Positions 1-7,888 of a stretch of DNA of 64,000 nucleotides are shown here, piece after piece; positions within the stretch are counted from its first letter, which is position 1; every line of letters starts with the position of its first letter. The notes beneath the pieces are model-generated. The model ran no database searches and was not told the origin of the DNA. It worked only from the letters and a program-made list of their open reading frames with translations. The translations under genes were made by a program, and so were the position numbers. This stretch comes from Cyanobacteriota bacterium (lineage in GTDB: Bacteria; Cyanobacteriota; Cyanobacteriia; CACIAM-69d), in the NCBI GenBank assembly GCA_022402445.1, contig JAKRSF010000004.1, positions 648,120-712,119 of the forward strand, written 5' to 3'.

Positions 1-1369
1 TTTTATAGGCTTCCGGGTCGTCGGGGGCTCCCGCGATCGCCTGCTTGAGCTCCTCGATCGCGCCGTTGGCATCCCCCTGGTTATAGAGCACCACGCCCAA
101 GACCCCGTGGAAGGTAGGGCCGTCCGGGTCAATGCCCTGCTTGGCGAAGCGCACCTGGATGGCGTTGGCGGCGTTGAGATCCCCCTGTTGACGGAATAAA
201 TTGCGGGCAATTTTGAGCGACAGCAGCCCCTCGGCCCGTCGCCCCTGCCGCTCGAAGCTGTCGCCGAGGAGTTCATAGGCCGGGGCGCAGCTTGGATCCT
301 GGCTCACGAGGGCGTTCAGGGCCGCGATCGCGTCGTCAAGGCGTCCGGCGGCCACGAGGGTTCGCACCTGCACCAGCGGCGGACTGTCGGGGGAAATGTC
401 AGGATCCGCCACCGTTCCCGGTGTTTCCGTCCCTGCGCCCCCTTCCGTGAGGGGATCCGGCGGCGGCGCTGCCGGGGCTGGTGCGGGATTTGGCGGGGAA
501 TCTGGGGCTGGGTTGGCCGCTGCCGTTGAAGTGGATGCTGGCTCTGGTGCGGGTACCGGTGCCGGTTCTGGGGGAGTTTGCAGGGGCGGCGGCGGCGCGG
601 GGCTGGCGGACTCGCTCGCCACATCCAGCTTCACCAGGCGAGGATTCCCCGCGATCGGCACATCCAGGCGGATATCCAGTTGAATGGCCCCCAGATCAAT
701 GCGCGTCCCCAGGGCCACGTGGGGCACGGGCAAGTTGCGCGACTGCACCTGGGCGATGCTCGCTTCGATCAGTTCAAAGGCGCGATCAAGGGTGCTCTGG
801 ACGGCTTCGGGATCTCCGGCGGCGGCCAGGTCGCGATCGCTCAGGGGATCATCCAAACTCAGGGAACCGAGGGTCTGCGGCTGGATGGCCGTTTCCACCA
901 CCTGGCCCACCACCCGCTGCAAATCGGCAAAATTCAGCCGGGTGCCCGGATCCTGGACCGGCGGCGGTGGTTCCGCCACTGGCCCCGCCGACAGCAGATG
1001 GTCCGCCGCGATCGCGCCCTCGCTGCGATCAGGGGCCGCCTCCCCCGGTGGATTGGCCGGTTTGCCGTCTAGATCGAGCCCCTCGGTCCATTCCGCCGCC
1101 ATCTTGCCCAAGGCCCAACCCTCGACGATCGCGCGGCGTTCCATGCGATCGATCTCCAGCTTTTCTAAAGCCCGCCGCGTGAAGCCCACCATGCGATCGC
1201 GATCGGGAGCCAGCACCCCCATAAACCCAACCGCGAGCCCCCCATCCCCCCGCCGCTCCACCTGCACCGAAATCCCCTCCTTCCGCAGGGGCCGCGACAT
1301 CAGCGCCGCGATCGCCTCCAGGTTGCCCTGTTTGGCCTGGTTGAACAGTCGGGTCGAATCATCAGTCAT
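1..1369 (-). CDS. TPR protein, 3' part outside the window
   Basis: The reading frame is open from an ATG at 1369 to the left edge of the window, so about 456 residues are visible and the C-terminus is missing. Residues 1-110 form an uncharacterised N-terminal segment (start MTDDSTRLFNQAKQGN). A moderately conserved middle part follows, then a long Pro/Ala-rich linker at about 245-320, and then helical repeats from about 325 that fit tetratricopeptide repeats (for example LLGDSFERQGRRAEGLLSLK). TPRs normally mediate protein-protein contacts. There is no signal peptide, so the protein is probably cytoplasmic. It lies 43 bp downstream of mltA on the same strand and may be co-transcribed with it. 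The partner and function are unknown. Confidence 0.7.
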   Translation of the reverse strand, partial: MTDDSTRLFNQAKQGNLEAIAALMSRPLRKEGISVQVERRGDGGLAVGFMGVLAPDRDRMVGFTRRALEKLEIDRMERRAIVEGWALGKMAAEWTEGLDLDGKPANPPGEAAPDRSEGAIAADHLLSAGPVAEPPPPVQDPGTRLNFADLQRVVGQVVETAIQPQTLGSLSLDDPLSDRDLAAAGDPEAVQSTLDRAFELIEASIAQVQSRNLPVPHVALGTRIDLGAIQLDIRLDVPIAGNPRLVKLDVASESASPAPPPPLQTPPEPAPVPAPEPASTSTAAANPAPDSPPNPAPAPAAPPPDPLTEGGAGTETPGTVADPDISPDSPPLVQVRTLVAAGRLDDAIAALNALVSQDPSCAPAYELLGDSFERQGRRAEGLLSLKIARNLFRQQGDLNAANAIQVRFAKQGIDPDGPTFHGVLGVVLYNQGDANGAIEELKQAIAGAPDDPEAYK

Positions 1370-1412
1370 GGGGTGGGGCAGCGGGGGCGGCGGCGGATCA
1401 TGCAGCATCAGC

Positions 1413-2723
1413 CTAGCGCAGCAGGAGATAGTACAAACTGCCCCTAGAGCCGGTCACCCCCGCCCGGTTGCCCGCCTCGACGCCGGTGCCCATGAAATAG
1501 TCCACCCGACCGGGGCCAATCATGGCGCTGCCCGTATCTTGATCCAACACAAATCGGCTCACGGTGCGGTAGACCATCTGGCCGCTGCGATCGCGGTAGG
1601 GCAAACTCGTATGCACCAGGGCCAACGCCCCCGCCGGCATGATCGCGCGATCGGTGGCGATCGACCGCTCCGGCGTCACCGGCAGGCCCAAATTCCCCGT
1701 CGCCGGAGCCCCATGGGTCTCCCGGAAGAAAATGAACCGGCTATTGCGCGGCAAATAATTATCCAACTCCGCCGGATTGCGCCGGAAATAGTCGATCATC
1801 ACCGGCAGCGTCATGCCATCGAGGGGCAGCCGCCCATCCTTCGCCAGTTCGCGCCCCACGCTGACGTAGGGATAGCCGTTGTGGTCCGCATAGCCCACCG
1901 TCGCCACGCTCCCGTCCGGCAGTTGCAGCCGCGCCGATCCCTGGATATGCACCAAAAAGGCGTTCATGCGGTCATCCAGCCAAAACAGTTCCTGGCCGCG
2001 CAGGGGGCTCGCCTCACCGCGCCCGTCCTTCCCTTCCAACTGTTCCCGGGTGGGCATGGGCTGGGTCCAGCGATCAAGGTCCGCCGGTCGGCCATAGAGG
2101 GGATAGCGGAACTGCTCTGTGCGGGTGCGGCTGGCCCGGTAGATCGGTTCGTAATAGCTCGTGAAAAAGACTTCGCCCTGCTGATCGCGCCCCACGGAGC
2201 GATAGAGCAAAAATTCCCGCGCGATCGCCTGTTGCAGCGCCTGGGCCGAGCTTGCATTAGCCACCAGTTGCCGGAACCGCCGCAGACTGGCCGCCACCCG
2301 TTCCCGGCTCACCCCCGGAATGTTGTAGCCCCGATAGGCTGTCACCGCCGCCGGAGTTTCGATGTAGCGCAGGCTGTGATCAATCGCCCGCAGCAGATTC
2401 GTGCGATCGCCCCCCGGCCCAAACAACTGCTCATCCAGGCCAATGGCCCCCAAATTCGGAATCTCCACCGGCTCCAGGGGAATGGGCCGCGACACCGGCA
2501 AATCCTGCTCCATGGGCGGCCTCGGCGTCGGCGGCAGCCCCTCCAGGGGACTCCGGCGGAAATCGGGACCAGGGGACGGACCCTGCTGGGCCGCCAGGGG
2601 CAGCGATCCCCCCAGCAGCATCTGGAACGCCAAAACAGACGCCCCAACCAAAGAGCGCCGACGGAGTTGGCTAAATTGCATAGGGTGTACGTGGTGTGTG
2701 TGTTGCAAAGGTTTGCGAGCCAT
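1413..2723 (-). CDS. mltA: Membrane-bound lytic murein transglycosylase A (MltA family)
   Basis: MltA enzymes cleave the glycan strand of peptidoglycan and leave 1,6-anhydromuramic acid ends. The N-terminus carries basic residues (LRRRS) followed by a hydrophobic stretch ending near LPLAAQ, which fits a Sec signal peptide. The family body follows: FTSYYEPIYRAS, RNSRFIFFRE, and near the C-terminus VDYFMGTGVEAG. That last motif contains the conserved Asp of the double-psi-barrel (3D) domain taken to be the catalytic acid. The length of 436 aa is normal for cyanobacterial members. I kept the ATG at 2723 because GGAAG lies seven bases upstream; an ATG at 2681 would give a shorter, more typical signal peptide. 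The TPR gene follows directly. Confidence 0.9.
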   Translation of the reverse strand: MARKPLQHTHHVHPMQFSQLRRRSLVGASVLAFQMLLGGSLPLAAQQGPSPGPDFRRSPLEGLPPTPRPPMEQDLPVSRPIPLEPVEIPNLGAIGLDEQLFGPGGDRTNLLRAIDHSLRYIETPAAVTAYRGYNIPGVSRERVAASLRRFRQLVANASSAQALQQAIAREFLLYRSVGRDQQGEVFFTSYYEPIYRASRTRTEQFRYPLYGRPADLDRWTQPMPTREQLEGKDGRGEASPLRGQELFWLDDRMNAFLVHIQGSARLQLPDGSVATVGYADHNGYPYVSVGRELAKDGRLPLDGMTLPVMIDYFRRNPAELDNYLPRNSRFIFFRETHGAPATGNLGLPVTPERSIATDRAIMPAGALALVHTSLPYRDRSGQMVYRTVSRFVLDQDTGSAMIGPGRVDYFMGTGVEAGNRAGVTGSRGSLYYLLLR

Positions 2724-2880
2724 TGACAGACTTCCGACCCGGTGAGCGAAACCGGCAAAGCCTTAGGGGCCTTTATAGCTTGAACTGGCCCCAACGGGAT
2801 CAATTCCCGTGACGTTTTTGGCCCCGATCGCTAAACCATGGCCCCGCGATCGCGCGATCGCCACCCCACCCCCAGCCCCC

Positions 2881-3138
2881 CTAATAGGACCGATCAATAC
2901 TCGACGCATAGATCGGCACCACCCGCACCCCCAACACCTGGGACGGGCGCACCAGCAAATACTCCCCCTCCGACAGGGTCATCGGCACATTCACAAACGT
3001 CGAGGTATCCGCCTTCGGCACCAGCACCGTGCTGTACCACTTTTGGAAATCCGGCATCGACGCAAAGCGCACCTCCTCGCGGTGGCCGCCCGCCAAAAGC
3101 AAATGAACCGCAATCTCGTCAGGGGTTTTACTAGGCAT
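2881..3138 (-). CDS. Conserved hypothetical protein, 85 aa
   Basis: A small soluble protein starting MPSKTPDEIAVHLLLAGG. It has no signal peptide and no transmembrane segment. The alternation of polar and hydrophobic residues (EIAVHLLLAGG, YLLVRPSQVLGVRVVPIYA) suggests a small mixed alpha/beta or beta fold. It looks like a real gene because the frame is compact, composition is balanced and there is an ordinary ATG start. I do not recognise the family. It is separated from mltA by 157 bp and preceded by a long non-coding island, so it may have its own promoter. Confidence 0.6.
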   Translation of the reverse strand: MPSKTPDEIAVHLLLAGGHREEVRFASMPDFQKWYSTVLVPKADTSTFVNVPMTLSEGEYLLVRPSQVLGVRVVPIYASSIDRSY

Positions 3139-3300
3139 AGATCTATGGATTCGCCGTCAGCGCCCGGGAAAGAAACAACCCTCAACCGAGACCCCACTGC
3201 GCCGCCAACGGGCCACCCCGCCAGATCAAAACGCACCAGCCCCAGCCGCGAGCCTCCCTAAGGGTATCAGACCCCCCAATAAACCCCAAACAACAGGAAA

Positions 3301-3321
3301 GGACACCCGATGTGGGTGTCC
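3301..3321 (-). terminator. Perfect 8-bp hairpin, possible terminator
   Basis: GGACACCC and GGGTGTCC flank a 5-base loop. Read on the minus strand the stem is followed by TTTCC, a weak U-tract; read on the plus strand there is none. It lies upstream of the 85-aa gene, so on the minus strand it could end a transcript made from the non-coding island. The direction and function are inferred. Confidence 0.35.
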
Positions 3322-3389
3322 CTTCACATAGCAGTTAACTCAAGCAGGAGAATCTCGTTCGTGAACGAACTATCAAGTGACGAACCGTC

Positions 3390-3417
3390 TTTGACCTATC
3401 TAGTTTGACCTATCTAG
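3390..3417. repeat. 14-bp tandem duplication
   Basis: TTTGACCTATCTAG occurs twice in immediate succession inside the non-coding island. It could be a recent slippage product or a pair of protein-binding sites. Confidence 0.8.
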
Positions 3418-4118
3418 ACAACAGACAATCAACTCAGAACAGTCACATCCAGTATCTTGAGAATTGAGCGATCTCCCCGTAGGGATTAGAGTCTGATATG
3501 GAGGGGAAGAACGGGGGCTCTGGGATGAAGATTGTCAAGCCTGAGCGGGCGCTCTGCCCTTTTCTCCCAATACAATCAATTGAGGAAATATCAACTCTCG
3601 ACTTGGATGCAAGCGCAAAACAATCGAGACGAATATACAGCGGTCAGGTTTTTTTCCTCTTCTGAACTAACAGGTTACTTGCTGTTCATCGGTCAGGGAG
3701 GCAACCTCTTGCCTCATTTGTAATGTAGCACCGAACCCCTGGGGACGTGACTGAATTCATCAAAGTTTATGGAGGTCCGGGGGCCTACTGCTGAAACCGT
3801 TAAAGTTCTCTGCGGGGCCTTGCGATCGCGCCCCCTGAAGCGATAGGGACCGGTGGGCGGCGGGTGGCGTTGCTACTGAAGGGGTGAAGTGGTCCCCCGG
3901 TGGGTGATGGGAGGGTGCGAACGATCGCAGGAATTCCCATCGACGGGAAAGGGTTTAAGGGGTAATGGGTTGGGGCGGAGGGTTGACCCAAGGGAGATCA
4001 CTCTCGCATCCCCTGTTCAGATTCGCGAGGAAGCTAAGCAAGAGATGGAAGCGCTCCGGTGGGGTGTGGGGAGGCTAGGGTTGCTGACCCATAGGGGGAG
4101 GGTCTAGCGACGATCGCC

Positions 4119-4316
4119 CTAGCGGCCGGGTAGGCCATCGCCCAGGCCCCATTCATGCTTAATAAACTCCTTGTACATGGTTTCGCGGACCACCATTTGA
4201 CGGTAGAGCTGCACCAGAAATTCCTGGGCTTGATCAAGGCTCATGCGGGCAACCTGGGACTCAAAGGAGCGGATGTTGAATTGCTGCTCCAGTGAAAGTT
4301 CAATCGAACGATCCAT
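4119..4316 (-). CDS. nblA: Phycobilisome degradation protein NblA
   Basis: A 65-aa protein with the family pattern of NblA (Ycf18): IELSLEQQFNIRSFESQV near the N-terminus, then MSLDQAQEFLVQLYRQMV and a conserved EWGL close to the end. NblA is a small helical adaptor that binds phycobiliproteins and the ClpC chaperone and triggers phycobilisome breakdown during nutrient stress or high light. The length is typical. A strong Shine-Dalgarno (GGGAGGA) lies 6 bases upstream of the ATG. A sigma-70-type promoter is visible about 150 bp upstream. The gene is on the same strand as the adenylate cyclase upstream but has its own promoter. Confidence 0.95.
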   Translation of the reverse strand: MDRSIELSLEQQFNIRSFESQVARMSLDQAQEFLVQLYRQMVVRETMYKEFIKHEWGLGDGLPGR

Positions 4317-4466
4317 GGTTTGTTCCTCCCTGTGCGGGGTGTTCGAGCTAGGGACGATCGCGGGGGAGCCATCGATGGCGGTGGCCGCAACCGGTCGCGC
4401 CTAGGACGTGGGAAGCCGGAGACGGGGCCGGTGGCACCGGGGTCTCCTGAACTTGGGTACGACGTT

Positions 4467-4494
4467 ATTACAAAGGGTAACGATGATTTGACAA
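4467..4494 (-). promoter_or_regulatory. Probable nblA promoter
   Basis: On the minus strand a -35 box TTGTCA (4489-4494) and a -10 box TGTAAT (4467-4472) are separated by 16 bp. Each differs from consensus at one position. A GTA-N9-TAC sequence overlaps the -10 box at 4458-4472; it resembles an NtcA site, but that site normally has N8 and sits further upstream, so NtcA control is not established. The predicted 5' leader is about 145 nt. Confidence 0.5.
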
Positions 4495-4658
4495 AATGCC
4501 TACCGTTTTTACCTACTTCCACTGACCTTTGGGATCAGGGATGGGTTCCCGGCGGGGCTGCCCTGGGGGGTGTTGGGGGCGAAAGGGCCAAGGGGCGGGG
4601 CGATCGCGGTGGGGGCGATGGGTGGGGGCTTTGCCCCGATCGCGGGGGCAGGGCGGGG

Positions 4659-6149
4659 TCAAGAATTTCTTATGGATGGCTTTGGAAAGGCCGATGGTTC
4701 GGTTTGGGGAGGGGGCGGCGATGGGGTGGGGGGCGGCAGGCGATCGATGAGGAGATAGAGATCCATGGGGCCTTTGCCCTTGATGCTGACGGGGCCTCGG
4801 GGCTGGAAGTGGTAATGATCCTTGAGTTTGTCGTAGACGGTGGCGCTGGTTTGGATTTGGCCAGCGAGGCCGTGGGATTCCATGCGGCTGGCGACGTTGA
4901 CCGTATCGCCCCAGAGGTCGTAGATGAATTTGCGGGTGCCGATGACGCCGGCGACGACGGGGCCGGTGTGGATGCCGATGCGGATCGAGAAGGGGCGATC
5001 GCCGGGGCGTTGGAATTGGCGGATGCTGTCGCGCATGGCGATCGCGGCCTCGGCCACGGCCCCTACGCAGTTGGGGTGGGGATTGGGGACGCCGCCGACG
5101 GCCATGTAGGCATCGCCGATGGTTTTGATTTTTTCGAGGCCGTAGTGGTCGGCGAGGGCATCGAAGGTGGAGAAGATGCCGTTGAGCTTTTCCACCAGGG
5201 CGGCGGGGGGCAGGGCGCTGGCGAGGCCGGTGAAGTCCACCAGGTCAGCGAAGAGGACCGTGGCGGTCTCGAACCGTTCGGCGATGGGGTGTTCGCCCCG
5301 CTTGAGGCGATCGGCGATGGGGGCGGGCAGGATATTGAGCAGCAGTTTTTCCGTTTCCGCTTCGGCCCGACGGCGCTCTAGGATTTCGTGGCGCACGCGA
5401 TCGTACATGGCGGCAAAGGCGCGGAACACTTCGCCGATTTCGTCATCCCGGGCGGCGGCTTGGCCGGGGAGGCTGGCGACGGGTTCCGGCTGGGCGAGCC
5501 AGTCCCCGGCGGCCATGAGGTCGTCGCGCAGTTGGGTGATGGGGCCGATCGCGGCGCGGCTGACCCCATAGAGGGTGGCGACCGTCCCCACGAGGGACAC
5601 CAGAAAAATCAGGCCACTAATGCGCAGGAAGTAATGCCACAGTTCCTGCTGGCTGGGGCGAAAGTCATGTTCGGCGATCAGCCAATAGGGCAAATCCAGA
5701 TCCTCGGGGGTCCACACGAGGCTGAGGCGGGCTCCGGCGCGATCGAGGGATTGCCGCCGTCCGGTGCGTCGCCAGTCCGCCAGGGTCCAGTGGGGGGCGG
5801 TGCCCAGGCGTTCAACAATTTCCCCGTCGCGGTTGTAGATGGTGATGCCCAGGAGGTTATTGCCCCCCAGGTTCAGGGGTTCCGCCCAGCGATCGCCTAG
5901 GGCCGCCGCGATCGCCGGATCCTTCAGGTCACCGATCGCGGTTTTGAAGGCCACCGTCTGCATCTTCACCAGGGACAGGGTGCTGATCTGCTGAATCAAC
6001 TCCCCCTTGCGGCGCTGGTAGGACGGCAGAAAAATCACCACCTCGATCGCGAGGATACTGCCCAACACCCAAAGGGCGACCCGTTGGGAAAGCTTGGCGC
6101 GCAAAACCTGTCGGAGCGGAAGGGGGGAAGCCATGGGGGGGCCAGTCAT
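4659..6149 (-). CDS. Membrane-anchored class III adenylate cyclase
   Basis: Converts ATP to cyclic AMP. A short N-terminus is followed by a transmembrane helix (about residues 22-44). An extracytoplasmic segment follows, then a second helix (about 175-200), a HAMP-like linker with a coiled-coil stretch, and a catalytic domain from about 290. Catalytic residues are all present: metal-binding Asp in FADLVDFT (about 302) and in KTIGDAYM (about 346), adenine-specifying Lys in EKIKTIG (about 340) and Asp in IYDLWGDTVN (about 411), with the Asn and Arg of TVNVASRM. The Lys/Asp pair argues for ATP rather than GTP. The C-terminus is Pro-rich. I chose the ATG at 6149; the frame runs further up to a TTG at 6194, and an ATG at 6134 is also possible. 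It may sense an extracytoplasmic signal. Confidence 0.9.
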   Translation of the reverse strand: MTGPPMASPLPLRQVLRAKLSQRVALWVLGSILAIEVVIFLPSYQRRKGELIQQISTLSLVKMQTVAFKTAIGDLKDPAIAAALGDRWAEPLNLGGNNLLGITIYNRDGEIVERLGTAPHWTLADWRRTGRRQSLDRAGARLSLVWTPEDLDLPYWLIAEHDFRPSQQELWHYFLRISGLIFLVSLVGTVATLYGVSRAAIGPITQLRDDLMAAGDWLAQPEPVASLPGQAAARDDEIGEVFRAFAAMYDRVRHEILERRRAEAETEKLLLNILPAPIADRLKRGEHPIAERFETATVLFADLVDFTGLASALPPAALVEKLNGIFSTFDALADHYGLEKIKTIGDAYMAVGGVPNPHPNCVGAVAEAAIAMRDSIRQFQRPGDRPFSIRIGIHTGPVVAGVIGTRKFIYDLWGDTVNVASRMESHGLAGQIQTSATVYDKLKDHYHFQPRGPVSIKGKGPMDLYLLIDRLPPPTPSPPPPQTEPSAFPKPSIRNS

Positions 6150-6297
6150 GGGGGCGGCGCGGGGGGCACGCGATCGGGGGGCCACACTGGGCAAGGCCAG
6201 TATTCAGCCAGCAATCAGATCGCGCTAAAGCTGTTTATCCTGCCGGGGGCAGCAAGGGTCAGGAGAGGGGCGATCGCCGGAACAGCCATGGCAACGC

Positions 6298-7200
6298 CTA
6301 GGGGGAGGACGAACGGGTCGCAGAAGGGCTCAACTCCTGCCGCAGGGACACATTCACCTGGGCTCCTACCAACAGGGCAAAGGAACTGAGGTTGAGCCAC
6401 AGCAGCAGCACAATCACCGCCCCGACGGCCCCGTAGATGCGATTGTAGTAGGCGAAATTGGCAACGTAGAGCCGAAAGGCAGCGGACGTGGCGGCCCACA
6501 GCAGCGCCCCCACCGCCGCGCCGGGAATCAAGGGGGTGCCCCTGCGCCAGCGGCTCGGGCCATAGCGATAGAGCAGCCCAAAGGCCACGGCCACGATCGC
6601 GAGGGCGGCGGGCCAGGTGAGGGTGCGCCAGAGGGCCAGGATCGGCTTCGAGAGGGTGACATCCGCCTGGGTCAGGCCCAGCCGCAGCAGCCAGTCGCTC
6701 AGAAAAATGAGAAAGGAGGCGACGGCCACCAGGGCGATCGTCCCCACGGTCAGGGCCAGGGCCACCAGTTTGGTGCGCCAGAACGATCGCCGCTGGCGCT
6801 GGGGGATTTGGTGGATTTCGTCCATGGCGTGGAGGGCGGCTCCGATGGCGCTCGACGCGATCGCGAGGGCAATCAAAAACCCTAGGGAGAAGAAGGGATT
6901 TTCCCTGGGGACGCGGATTTCCTGAACGAAGGCGGTGATCAGGTTCATGGCCTGTTCCGGGGCCAGGAGGCTCATGCGTTCCGCCAGTTTCAAAAAGACC
7001 GCCTCGGAGGGGCGCAGGGTGCCGATCGCGGTGAGGATGGCGATGATGCCGGGAAAGATGGCCAGCATGGCGTTGTAGGCCATTTCGCACGACAGCCCCA
7101 GCAAGCGCCGCTGCACCACGGCGATCGCCACCGATCGCCAGGTGGCCGTGTGCAGAATGCGGGACCAACGGTGCAACTGACGGCGGAGGGGGGAACCCAT
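6298..7200 (-). CDS. YihY/BrkB-family inner-membrane protein
   Basis: A 300-aa integral membrane protein with about six hydrophobic segments. It has the family signatures near the N-terminus (LGLSCEMAYNAMLAIFPGI) and in the C-terminal half (YRYGPSRWRRGTPLIPGA, then YVANFAYYNRIYGAVGAV and LLLWLNLSSFALLVGAQVN). Members were once labelled ribonuclease BN in error; their transport function remains poorly defined. The frame extends further upstream to 7614, but that extension has the composition of a shadow frame, so the ATG at 7200 is preferred. A divergent small gene starts 172 bp away, so promoters for both probably lie between. Confidence 0.85.
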   Translation of the reverse strand: MGSPLRRQLHRWSRILHTATWRSVAIAVVQRRLLGLSCEMAYNAMLAIFPGIIAILTAIGTLRPSEAVFLKLAERMSLLAPEQAMNLITAFVQEIRVPRENPFFSLGFLIALAIASSAIGAALHAMDEIHQIPQRQRRSFWRTKLVALALTVGTIALVAVASFLIFLSDWLLRLGLTQADVTLSKPILALWRTLTWPAALAIVAVAFGLLYRYGPSRWRRGTPLIPGAAVGALLWAATSAAFRLYVANFAYYNRIYGAVGAVIVLLLWLNLSSFALLVGAQVNVSLRQELSPSATRSSSP

Positions 7201-7372
7201 GGGACGGTGGGGGGGAGGGGGCCGGTGCGTTGCCCCTATCCTAATGGCTCGATCCGGTGGGCTTTGGTCTTGGGGGGCAGGGCCGAGGCGATCGCGGCGG
7301 GGGACCGGAGGGGGTGCGGCGCGGTGGGGAAGTATGGTGGGAAGACCGAGGTGTGTATGCCTCGCTGCCCCT

Positions 7373-7618
7373 ATGTCCCGAGTGCCCCGCCTGAAGTTGA
7401 CCTGGAATATGCTGGCGATCGCCCTGCTGCTGCCGAGTGTGGTGGTGATCGCGGCGATCGCCTGGAAACCCCTCTGGCCGGAGCGATCGCGACTGGGCGA
7501 TCGGCCTAGCCTCGACTGTGAACAGCTAGAAATTGAAGGAAGACGGGTGGAACGGTTCTGCCAAAGGACGGTGCCCCCAGCGAGCCCCCAGCCGTTGCCG
7601 CGCGATCGCCCCAATTAA
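7373..7618 (+). CDS. Small single-pass membrane protein, 81 aa
   Basis: Starts MSRVPRLKLTWNMLAIALLL and has one clear hydrophobic helix (about residues 13-30). A short polar tail follows with two cysteines (LDCEQLEIEGRRVERFCQRT), which on the positive-inside rule would face the periplasm. That cysteine pair could form a disulfide. A longer frame from 7199 overlaps the divergent BrkB-family gene and is unlikely. I do not recognise the family. The gene ends just before the inverted-repeat element. Confidence 0.45.
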   Translation: MSRVPRLKLTWNMLAIALLLPSVVVIAAIAWKPLWPERSRLGDRPSLDCEQLEIEGRRVERFCQRTVPPASPQPLPRDRPN

Positions 7619-7639
7619 CGACCCCAAATCAAAAATTAA

Positions 7640-7864
7640 CGGTAGGGTGCGTTCGCTACGGGTAATTGTCACCGGGATGTGGCTACTGCGAACGCACCGC
7701 CCCTTTGGGATGTCACCGGTCAATATTGCCAATGAATATCACCGATGAATATCCCCCGAATGCTGGGCCGAAGTGGGCGATCGCGTTGCTTCGGGGTGGG
7801 TCGGTGCGTTCGGGCTGGCATGGGCGATCGCGTTGGGCTGAACGGGACCGAACGCACCCTACCG
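7640..7864. repeat. 225-bp element with 16-bp perfect inverted ends
   Basis: The ends are CGGTAGGGTGCGTTCG (7640-7655) and its exact reverse complement (7849-7864). The 10-bp core occurs twice more inside, inverted (7689-7698 and 7803-7812), so each end is itself a hairpin of about 60 bp. The centre is AT-rich and holds no gene. TAGGGTGCGTT-type palindromes are common interspersed repeats in cyanobacteria. No target-site duplication is evident. It could be a small non-autonomous mobile element or two palindromic repeats inserted side by side. Confidence 0.7.
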
Positions 7865-7888
7865 GTGATCGATTGATTATTGAATCAT

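Larger units (their letters stand above)
3139..4118. other. 980-bp non-coding island
   Basis: No convincing protein gene is visible here. The first ~640 bp are AT-richer than the surroundings and free of the HIP1 octamer, unlike almost every other stretch of comparable length in the first 55 kb. It contains an 8-bp perfect hairpin (3301-3321), a 5-bp stem closed by a TGAA loop (3357-3370) and a 14-bp tandem duplication (3390-3417). A short frame at 3532-3723 (TTG start, 63 aa) has no recognisable features and I do not call it. I looked for tmRNA, SRP RNA and RNase P RNA signature motifs and found none. Confidence 0.5.

Noticed and set aside
684-2726. 680-aa plus-strand open frame across the first genes
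   Set aside because: It is the shadow of mltA and the TPR gene; its Arg/Pro/His-rich composition is typical of antisense frames in GC-rich DNA.
3301-3540. tmRNA, SRP RNA, 6S RNA or RNase P RNA in the non-coding island
   Set aside because: None of the signature motifs I know for these RNAs could be found; 6S could not be judged because its sequence is poorly conserved.
3532-3723. 63-aa plus-strand frame in the non-coding island
   Set aside because: TTG start, no ribosome-binding site, no recognisable sequence pattern; region looks non-coding.
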